DNA of 36,671 nt from Candidatus Omnitrophota bacterium (GTDB lineage Bacteria; Omnitrophota; Gorgyraeia; Gygaellales; Profunditerraquicolaceae): NCBI GenBank assembly GCA_018895075.1, contig JAHIOW010000034.1, positions 1 through 36,671 on the forward strand, in the 5' to 3' direction. Below, one piece after another: positions 31,772 through 36,671 of this stretch (position 1 is its first letter; each line of letters opens with the position of its first letter). Below the pieces are notes generated by a model, which worked only from the letters and a program-made list of their open reading frames with translations, was not told where the DNA came from and searched no databases. A program made the translations under genes and the position numbers.

Positions 31772-33078
31772 TTTTCTTTGTGCAGTCTTTCTAAGCGCTG
31801 TTTTATTTTGGCTTCGTATCCAATGCTTGTGGGTTCGTAAAATTTTACTTTCTTAGTAGTATAGTCCTGTTTGGTGTAATGCCCTTTATAACTATGCGGG
31901 TATTTATACTGCTTGCCTCGGCCCAATCTTTCTGCGCCGGGATAAGAGGCATCCTTAAGGTGTTCAGGCACCTCCTGTACCTTCTGGTTTTCGATATTCT
32001 CATAAGCCTTCTCAACCGCCAGATATGCAGCGTTAGATTTTTCTGCGCAGGCAATATAGATGGTTGCCTGGGCTAAAGGAATTCTGGCCTCAGGCATCCC
32101 TACAAATTCTGCAATCTGTAATGCTGCATTTGCCAAGACCAGGGCTAACGGGTCGGCATTGCCCACATCCTCTGCTGCGGCAATGCATATCCGGCGGGCA
32201 ATGAAGCGGGGATCCTCGCCCGCATAAAGCATCTTGACCATCCAATATAAAGCTGCATCCGGATCTGAGCCGCGCAAAGATTTTATAAATGCTGAGGCAG
32301 TATCATAGTGGGCATCTTCATCTTTATCATAAAGAACTACTTTTCTCTGTATTGATTCAGAGGCAACTTCTAAGTTAAAATTTATAAAAGCATTTTTGGA
32401 TTTGGACGTAGTGAGTACGCCGACCTCCAGGGCACTCAGCGCCCGTCGAGCATCCCCCTCGCAGGCCTTGGCTAAAAAGAGCAATGCCTGCTTATCCGCC
32501 CTGATATTCAAAGCCCCCAATCCTCTGGTTTTCTCCTTTAAGGCAGAGGTCAGTATCTTGAGACTCTCATCCCTGCTCAGGGGTTTTAACTCAAATAGCA
32601 TGGAACGCGATAATAATGGCGAGGCAAGATAAAAACAAGGATTATGCACTGTTGCGCCGATTAAAACGGGGTTTCCTTCTTCTACATCAGGCATAAGCAC
32701 ATCTTGCTGTGCCTTGTTAAAACGGTGTATCTCATCAATAAAAACTATGGTTTTTCTGGCAGTGTTGGCCTGACGCGCCTTGGCTGCGGCAATAACCTTC
32801 CTTAATTCCTCTACATTGGAAGTAGTGGCATTGATCGCCACATAATGTGATTTAGTCACATTGGCAATACACCAGGCCAGAGAGGTCTTACCAGAGCCCG
32901 GCGGGCCGTATAATATCAAAGAACTAACGCGGTCTGCTTCAATTGCCCGACGCAAGAGTTTGCCCTTGCCGAGGATATGCTCCTGGCCGACAAATTCATC
33001 TAAACTGCGCGGCCGCATACGTACAGCCAAAGGCAAATTTTTATTATCTGTAACTAATTTTTCTTCAAAAAGGTCCAT
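31768..33078 (-). CDS. rarA: Replication-associated recombination protein A (MgsA/RarA AAA+ ATPase)
   Basis: 436 residues from the ATG at 33078 (MDLFEEKLVTDNKNLPLAVR). A longer frame reaching 33177 runs through the upstream hairpin and is rejected. Clamp-loader-like AAA+ protein acting at stalled replication forks. It has RMRPRSLDEFVGQEHILGKG, Walker A LILYGPPGSGKTSLAW, Walker B TIVFIDEIHRFNKAQQD, sensor 1 VLIGATVHNPCF, arginine finger LLSRSMLFELKPL, and the C-terminal tetramer domain with MLYAGEDPRFIARRICIAA and SYPGAERLGRGKQYKYPHSY. First protein gene of the long minus-strand operon, downstream of the 6S-like RNA. Its 33079-33350 leader holds two competing structures. Confidence 0.95.
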   Translation of the reverse strand: MDLFEEKLVTDNKNLPLAVRMRPRSLDEFVGQEHILGKGKLLRRAIEADRVSSLILYGPPGSGKTSLAWCIANVTKSHYVAINATTSNVEELRKVIAAAKARQANTARKTIVFIDEIHRFNKAQQDVLMPDVEEGNPVLIGATVHNPCFYLASPLLSRSMLFELKPLSRDESLKILTSALKEKTRGLGALNIRADKQALLFLAKACEGDARRALSALEVGVLTTSKSKNAFINFNLEVASESIQRKVVLYDKDEDAHYDTASAFIKSLRGSDPDAALYWMVKMLYAGEDPRFIARRICIAAAEDVGNADPLALVLANAALQIAEFVGMPEARIPLAQATIYIACAEKSNAAYLAVEKAYENIENQKVQEVPEHLKDASYPGAERLGRGKQYKYPHSYKGHYTKQDYTTKKVKFYEPTSIGYEAKIKQRLERLHKEK

Positions 33079-33128
33079 AACTATCTTATCCCGCACCTTT
33101 CTATTGTAAAGTATTACTTCATAACAAG

Positions 33129-33207
33129 GTGCGGGATTTTTTCGCACATATAACTTATGTCGCTCTCCGAGCTCCATAAGTTATGTGCTCAAAAAAAATC
33201 CCCGCAC
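33129..33207 (-). promoter_or_regulatory. Long leader hairpin overlapping the 6S-like RNA 3' end
   Basis: Near-perfect inverted repeat: GTGCGGGATTTTTT at 33129 onward and AATCCCCGCAC ending at 33207, with inner arms GCACATAtAACTTATG and CATAAGTTaTGTGC around a 15-base loop, about 30 paired bases. On the minus strand its 5' arm contains GCGGGGA and the U-run that close the 6S-like RNA, so both cannot form at once. It lies wholly in the rarA leader. Confidence 0.75.
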
Positions 33208-33377
33208 TGTGCCGTTGGATATGATGGGCTGAACCGGTTTATTTATATGTGGGCGCCTCCCTTTGATGCCGAAGCGTCAAAGGAGCCAAGCTCCCTTTAA
33301 ATAGGTGTTGGTTCACCAATCATCAGACCTTCCAACGGGCACGGCAGGGATATTTAAATGAGCGTATTTTTTCTGAT
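33191..33377 (-). ncRNA. ssrS: 6S RNA candidate (long rod-like RNA upstream of rarA)
   Basis: About 187 bases from the predicted start (near 33377) to the U8 run (33198-33191). The body folds as one interrupted rod: UCCCUGC (33350-33344) with GCGGGGA, GUGCC with GGCAC, GUUGG with CCAAC, UGAUG with CAUCA, UGAACC with GGUUCA, UAUUUA with UAAAUA, and an apical CUCCUUUGA/UCAAAGGGAG stem closed by GC-UUCG-GC. Unpaired bases accumulate in the central part. Length, rod shape, strong promoter, U-run, and linkage to rarA and the cyclo-ligase gene (E. coli ssrS precedes ygfA) all fit 6S RNA, which binds sigma70 RNA polymerase. No sequence-level match was tested, so another structured RNA is possible. 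Confidence 0.6.
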
Positions 33378-33383
33378 AAAAAA

Positions 33384-33412
33384 AGTATAACACATCTTTC
33401 AAAATAAGTCAA
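33384..33412 (-). promoter_or_regulatory. Strong promoter for the 6S-like RNA and rarA operon
   Basis: Minus-strand -35 TTGACT (33407-33412) and -10 TATACT (33384-33389), spacing 17. Transcription would begin near 33377, about 27 bases before the closing stem of the structured RNA. Confidence 0.8.
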
Positions 33413-33433
33413 CCCCCTAATGAATTTTTGATA

Positions 33434-34216
33434 TCAGACTAAGGCCTTCTCCCTATAACTCAACACACTCGCTAAAGTAAGCGGATTAGGATCCTCAATG
33501 TCTACTGAGCTCCATGCGTCCATCATATAGCACTCAACATAAACATAGGGTAAAAATCCGTAACCCTTCTGCCCCCATTTATTAGACCAGGAGTTCTTAA
33601 ATTTGATAACTTTCTTTTTATCGTCGTATCCTACTGTAGAAATAGCATGGCCGCCCAGGGCGGTTTCATTTTTCTTAGGTATTGGCACAAGGCCTGATTT
33701 AGTTTTCATCATCCCTTCAAAAACTTCAATACCAATAACGCAAGGCCCCTTAGTGGCAAGACTCAAGCGCAACTCATTAAGATTAAGTATGCGGGCATAA
33801 GTCATAATGCGAAATTTTTGGGCATTAGCTTTGGCGCTCTCTTTAGGTTTATCCTTCTGACGTGGTTGATATGGCCAAAACTTTTCCTGACAAACACCTT
33901 TACTTTCAAGAACCTGCATCGCCGCGCGGATAGTAGTGCCTTCTAATCCTGCCATACCATCAATCTTTTTGCATTCACTATAAACAAACCGGGGCGAAAG
34001 TATTACTAACTTTTCATAGTCAAGTAACTCCTGATATTCCTTCATGCCAGAGGCAGTAGCAAAACCCACGCAAACTCCCTCGTCTCCTTGATCCCTTACT
34101 GGCGACATCTCTTTAGTATGGTCAATTTTCTTGGGCAGTTTTATAACCGGCAAATACGCCCGCATTAAATAATCTCTGTCGTCAAACTTATCTTTAATAC
34201 ATCCTAATTTAGACAT
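33434..34216 (-). CDS. Papain-like (C1A) cysteine protease, no signal peptide
   Basis: 260 residues. Catalytic triad visible: Gln43/Cys49 in PVRDQGDEGVCVGFATA (oxyanion Gln and nucleophile Cys), His190 in ALGGHAISTVGYDD and Asn208 in FKNSWSNKWGQKGYGFLPY. The usual Gly-Ser-Cys-Trp around the nucleophile is Gly-Val-Cys-Val, as in many bacterial C1-like enzymes. No signal peptide or pro-domain: the chain begins MSKLGCIKDKFDDRDYLM, a start common in cytoplasmic bacterial C1 proteins. It overlaps the broken barrel gene upstream by 13 bases and has a strong AGGGGGGAAAG ribosome site. It ends just upstream of the 6S-like RNA promoter. Target unknown. Confidence 0.9.
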   Translation of the reverse strand: MSKLGCIKDKFDDRDYLMRAYLPVIKLPKKIDHTKEMSPVRDQGDEGVCVGFATASGMKEYQELLDYEKLVILSPRFVYSECKKIDGMAGLEGTTIRAAMQVLESKGVCQEKFWPYQPRQKDKPKESAKANAQKFRIMTYARILNLNELRLSLATKGPCVIGIEVFEGMMKTKSGLVPIPKKNETALGGHAISTVGYDDKKKVIKFKNSWSNKWGQKGYGFLPYVYVECYMMDAWSSVDIEDPNPLTLASVLSYREKALV

Positions 34217-35009
34217 TTACTTTCCCCCCTGCCTGCCCGGGTAGTAATTTTATAAAGCCAGGGAAGGTCAAATAAATAATCGAGGCCTCCAGCAACTTCC
34301 TGTTTGGTCCTTTTGCGATTTGTTATTTTTTGTTCAAGTGTTTCTATTTTGTAAGCCGAAGTAAGCATCAATTTCTTCCCCAGGAAATATCTGTTCGCTC
34401 CAATCTTACCAAAAATCTTAAGCTGATCTTTCACGCCTTCAACTAAATAATTATAATCATCAAGGCCAGCAGTTAAATCAATAGTATAGAGATTCTTCTT
34501 TTTAAATGTAAGCGTTGGCGCTAACCTAATTTGGTCATATTCACTTCTTGGCGTATTGTCATACCGCTTCTCTTTGTAATTCAGCCTAACATCTAACTCC
34601 AGAGATTCTTCCTTGTGGCTTTGGCTATGGCTTTGGCCAAAGGAGGCCAAACCATTGCCCTCTGGCTTGAGCTTCCTGATATAATAAAACCAGTTCGTCT
34701 TAAATATCCTGGATATATTATCCAGAGAATCTTTAGTGTCATAGTCCTTGTCATAGATAAACGACCCGATATCGTAACTTAGCCGTCAGATACTTTCTGC
34801 CCAAATTTAAGATGATAGTTGCGATAAGTGTAATCGTTATCCGTGTCTTCTTCTTCGTAATCTTCAGCAGTGGACTTCTTCCCTGCTTCAGTATAGCCAC
34901 TGAGAACAAAATCATCCGCGCGCGCCAAAGAAGGCAAAATCAAAAGCCCAATTATGAGTCCCGTTAGAAACCTCGTTTCTAGCGGGATGAGAAAGAGCGC
35001 TCTTTTCAT
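34204..35009 (-). pseudogene. Outer-membrane beta-barrel protein gene broken by a one-base frameshift
   Basis: The 5' part (35009-34779) encodes a signal peptide and mature start (ARADDFVLSGYTEAGKKS, then YTYRNYHLKFGQKVSDG) and hits TAA. Shifting frame at about 34779-34783, equal to one lost T, continues without a stop as SYDIGSFIYDKDYDTKDSL, then FKTNWFYYIRKLKPEGNG, to the end at 34204. Alternating aromatic strands (LDVRLNYKEKRYD, LYTIDLTAGLDDYNYL, KLMLTSAYKIETLEQ) are those of an outer-membrane barrel of about 268 residues. The final residues (GRGESKCLN) lack the terminal aromatic expected of such proteins, so the 3' end may be lost too. It may be a real pseudogene or a sequencing error. 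Confidence 0.75.
34960..34986. repeat. REP-like palindrome inside the barrel signal-peptide codons
   Basis: CCCGTTAGAAAC-ctc-GTTTCTAGCGGG: 12-bp arms with one G-T pair and a 3-base loop. It encodes part of the unusual N-terminus (residues 9-17) before the hydrophobic signal core, as if a small mobile palindrome landed in the gene. Confidence 0.65.
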
Positions 35010-35038
35010 TGCCTTATGAAGTTTGCAGCGCTCCTACA

Positions 35039-35275
35039 CTATGCCTGTGAATATTGCATCGCATACCTATCCACCAGCTGGCGTATCATCCTCTGATATT
35101 TTGTATGGTATTGCCTAGCTTCTTGTTTAAAAAAATCTACGCTTGATTTACTCAGAGATATTGTAACCTTTACGGCCTCTTGAGGAATAACCAGTTCCTC
35201 CGGTGGTGGAAGAAAATCAACAATTCTAGTCATCTTCCCAATAGGTTTATTTGGATCTGTTATCTTCTTTTTCAT
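35039..35275 (-). CDS. BrnA-like antitoxin
   Basis: 78 residues from the ATG at 35275, which follows GGGGGAAC; a longer reading to 35308 overlaps more of brnT and lacks a ribosome site. The N-terminal half is proline- and charge-rich (TRIVDFLPPPEELVIPQEA), and the C-terminal half is a ribbon-helix-helix domain: VKVTISLSKSSVDFFKQEAR then YQRMIRQLVDRYAMQ. This matches BrnA/CopG-type antitoxins, which neutralise BrnT and repress their own promoter. Gene order toxin then antitoxin, with a 29-base overlap, is typical of brnTA. Confidence 0.85.
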   Translation of the reverse strand: MKKKITDPNKPIGKMTRIVDFLPPPEELVIPQEAVKVTISLSKSSVDFFKQEARQYHTKYQRMIRQLVDRYAMQYSQA

Positions 35276-35543
35276 AGTACCGTTCCCCCTTTCTCCAATA
35301 ACCGGCACCGATTATCCTAATTTTCCCGTTACGATAAGTGAATCTTACCGTTAAAACCCTCTTGCCTGCTTTTCCTATACAGAAAAACCGTTCTTCTTTT
35401 TCGCTGTGTCTAGAATCAATGTAAATCTTTCTTTTAGGATCTTTGAATGCCTTTGACGCAGCAATAAAATCGACTCCATGTTTATAAATATTGGCTAGCT
35501 CTTTCTCAAAATCCCAAGTAAAACTACTAGAGCCTTTTCCCAT
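35247..35543 (-). CDS. brnT: BrnT-family ribonuclease toxin
   Basis: 98 residues. Family motifs: FTWDFEKELANIYKHGVDFIAA (usual form F-x-W-D-x-x-K-x-x-x-N-x-x-K-H-G-V-x-F), HSEKEERFFCIGKAGKRVL (H-S-E-x-E-E-R-F), and the C-terminal strand KIRIIGAGYWRKGERYYE (usual R-I-I-S-A-R). BrnT is a RelE-fold ribonuclease that halts translation; BrnA downstream counters it. The ATG lies 6 bases beyond a perfect-spaced promoter -10 and has no Shine-Dalgarno, so translation probably starts on a leaderless mRNA. Confidence 0.9.
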   Translation of the reverse strand: MGKGSSSFTWDFEKELANIYKHGVDFIAASKAFKDPKRKIYIDSRHSEKEERFFCIGKAGKRVLTVRFTYRNGKIRIIGAGYWRKGERYYEKEDNRSK

Positions 35544-35549
35544 AATAGA

Positions 35550-35578
35550 AGCATACCATAAATATGGCTGTTTGTCAA
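35550..35578 (-). promoter_or_regulatory. brnTA promoter with operator palindrome, TTGACA-17-TATGCT
   Basis: Minus-strand -35 TTGACA (35573-35578), -10 TATGCT (35550-35555), spacing 17. The palindrome CCATA-aa-TATGG (35556-35567) fills the spacer beside the -10, a fitting BrnA operator. Only 6 bases separate the -10 from the brnT ATG. Confidence 0.75.
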
Positions 35579-35652
35579 TATAATTTTACATATAATTATA
35601 CATATTATTTATTCCTCTAACCCACGCCATTCTACATGAATCCTCTTTGAAT

Positions 35653-35716
35653 GTCGCAAAAGTCCAGAAAATCCCCCCTATTTTGTGCTTATTTCCTTAC
35701 ACCAACGTCGCAAAAG
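35653..35716. repeat. Direct repeat GTCGCAAAAG in an intergenic stretch
   Basis: GTCGCAAAAG occurs at 35653-35662 and 35707-35716, 54 bases apart, in the gap between brnT and the receiver gene. The AT-rich remainder of that gap holds the brnTA promoter and no further gene. Confidence 0.5.
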
Positions 35717-35738
35717 AGCACTTTTACGATGGCTTAAA

Positions 35739-36101
35739 TCAACCAATTGCCTCTTTAATCTTACCCTCTAAGATTTCGTTGGTGATGGGTTTATGTAGGA
35801 GCTCTTTAGCGCCTAAGGCAAGGCCTTTCTTCTCAACTTCCACTTCAGGAAGACCAGTGATAAGATAAACTACCATATCCGGTTTAATCTTCTTTGCCTG
35901 TTCCAAAATATCTAAGCCCGCTGTATCTGTCTCAAGCCGAATATCACAGAAGACTATGTCAGGAGATTCATTTTTGATTGTTTCAATAGCTTCTTTTGTA
36001 TTTGAGGCAGTAGTTACTTGGTATTTTCTGCGGCTAAGATAGGATTTTTGGAATTCTAAGACATCAGGCTCATCATCAATGATAAGAATCTTTTTAATCA
36101 T
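35739..36101 (-). CDS. Single-domain response regulator
   Basis: 120-residue stand-alone receiver: acidic pair in KILIIDDEPDVLEF, phospho-acceptor Asp in DIVFCDIRLETDTAGLDIL, Thr in VYLITGLPEVEV and Lys in ELLHKPITNEILEGKI. No output domain. Its ATG shares a base with the stop of the kinase fragment upstream (TAATG), so the two were an operon. Because that kinase is now only a catalytic domain without a start, this receiver may be orphaned or use another kinase. Confidence 0.92.
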   Translation of the reverse strand: MIKKILIIDDEPDVLEFQKSYLSRRKYQVTTASNTKEAIETIKNESPDIVFCDIRLETDTAGLDILEQAKKIKPDMVVYLITGLPEVEVEKKGLALGAKELLHKPITNEILEGKIKEAIG

Positions 36102-36544
36102 TAGTTCTCTTCTCCTTCTTGGAGTCTTAGGGGTAGCCTTATGGTAAAGGTGCTACCTCTGCCATATTCTGACTCTACTTGGATGGTTCCTTTATGGTGC
36201 TTAATTATCTCCCAGATAACAAACAGACCTAAACCTGTGCCTTTGGTAGAGGTGGCTTTGGTGGTAAAAAAGGGTACAAAGAGTCTATCTAACTGTTCCT
36301 TAGTCATACCAATACCATTGTCTTGGATTTTGATAATTGCCCAGGGGACTTCTCTATAGATTTTAACGGTAATCCTACCTTTAAAGCCTCCTTCTGGTTC
36401 GGGAAGCTCTTTGTCTTTGATGGCCTTATCTTTTTTGTCTATGGCATCTAAGGCATTATCTATGAGGTTAAACTTGGCATCCTGTATGAGGACAAAATCC
36501 CCGTGAATGTTAAGTGGGACTTCTTCGATGATTTTTTCTATACC
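36101..36544 (-). pseudogene. Histidine-kinase ATPase domain fragment without a start codon
   Basis: In frame from a TAA at 36545-36547 to the stop at 36101 the sequence encodes a complete HATPase_c domain: N-box AKFNLIDNALDAI, G1 IKIQDNGIGMT, F-box FVPFFTTKA, G2 TKGTGLGLFVI and the end GRGSTFTIRLPL. There is no HisKA domain, and no ATG, GTG or TTG before the Met at 36307, which is already inside the ATP site. Either the 5' part was lost, or a frameshift separates it from the zinc-ribbon frame just upstream. A start from a rare codon is possible but unlikely. Confidence 0.7.
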
Positions 36545-36671
36545 TTACTCTCTGTCTTACAATTCGGACAACTAAATATTGTACAAGAACGTGGGATATA
36601 ATAAAAATTCCTGCAATTGGGACAGCTTATCCCGCGCATTAACCAACGAAAGACAACACAAATAAGAACTA
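36538..36671 (-). CDS. Zinc-ribbon protein end, cut by the window edge
   Basis: On the minus strand a frame runs from the window edge to a TAG at 36538-36540. The final residues MRGISCPNCRNFYYIPRSCT, then IFSCPNCKTESKV, carry two CPNC knuckles, a minimal zinc ribbon. An in-frame ATG at 36639 could start a 33-residue protein, but the frame stays open to the edge, so it may be the C-terminus of something longer. It ends 7 bases out of frame with the start of the kinase fragment, so it may be the displaced upstream part of that gene. Confidence 0.5.
   Translation of the reverse strand, partial: VLICVVFRWLMRGISCPNCRNFYYIPRSCTIFSCPNCKTESKV

Noticed and set aside
33079-33177. Longer RarA N-terminus
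   Set aside because: Those codons lie in the leader hairpin, do not resemble RarA, and the family-like start is at 33078.
33191-33350. Signal recognition particle RNA
   Set aside because: The rod lacks the conserved GGUCAGG...GGAAGCAGC apical motif.
1-36671. Insertion sequence, prophage or integrase gene
   Set aside because: No transposase, integrase or phage structural motif was seen in any frame; the only mobile gene is the homing endonuclease.

Overview
The window looks like chromosomal DNA of an anaerobic, Gram-negative-type bacterium from a poorly cultured lineage. Tandem RND pump genes and an outer-membrane-barrel fragment point to an outer membrane. A four-subunit 2-oxoacid:ferredoxin oxidoreductase and a MetV-type protein point to ferredoxin and C1-folate metabolism. 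Many hypothetical secreted proteins, AT-rich palindromic repeats and a LAGLIDADG endonuclease beside tRNAs would fit Omnitrophota (OP3) or a relative. That placement is inference; there is no rRNA in the window.

Left part, + strand (1-4.8 kb): two secreted proteins with YD-like repeats (one cut by the window edge, one with two canonical EF-hand loops), a third secreted protein with its own promoter, and a ribbon-helix-helix/PemK toxin-antitoxin pair. Next (4.8-12.9 kb) come an attenuator-like leader and an efflux cluster: two different HAE1-type RND transporters followed by their membrane-fusion protein. The first transporter ends in a proline-rich linker and a winged-helix DNA-binding domain, the most unusual protein here. 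A tRNA-Glu lies on the other strand, and then a FIST sensor, a membrane histidine kinase and a REC-GGDEF regulator form a signalling operon that ends in a strong terminator (16.9 kb).

Middle part, - strand: tRNA-Gln and tRNA-Leu are followed by a LAGLIDADG endonuclease and an orphan tRNA 3' end. To the right are a zinc-finger mini-protein and a receiver protein, then a dense, mostly overlapping gene run read leftwards from about 33.1 kb to 18.6 kb: rarA, metV-like, nifU-like, 5-formyl-THF cyclo-ligase, rny, ymdB, a GH39-like secreted protein, xseA, xseB, dxs, ferredoxin, vorB (alpha), beta, gamma and gltX. The alpha and ferredoxin genes both end inside identical 62-bp repeats. Upstream of rarA a strong promoter drives a long rod-like RNA that I read as a 6S RNA candidate. 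It ends in a U-run, and its 3' strand can also pair into a second long hairpin.

Right part, - strand: a papain-like protease without a signal peptide, a frameshifted outer-membrane barrel gene, a BrnT/BrnA module with a promoter that predicts a leaderless mRNA, a receiver protein, a histidine-kinase fragment lacking any start codon, and the end of a zinc-ribbon protein running off the window.
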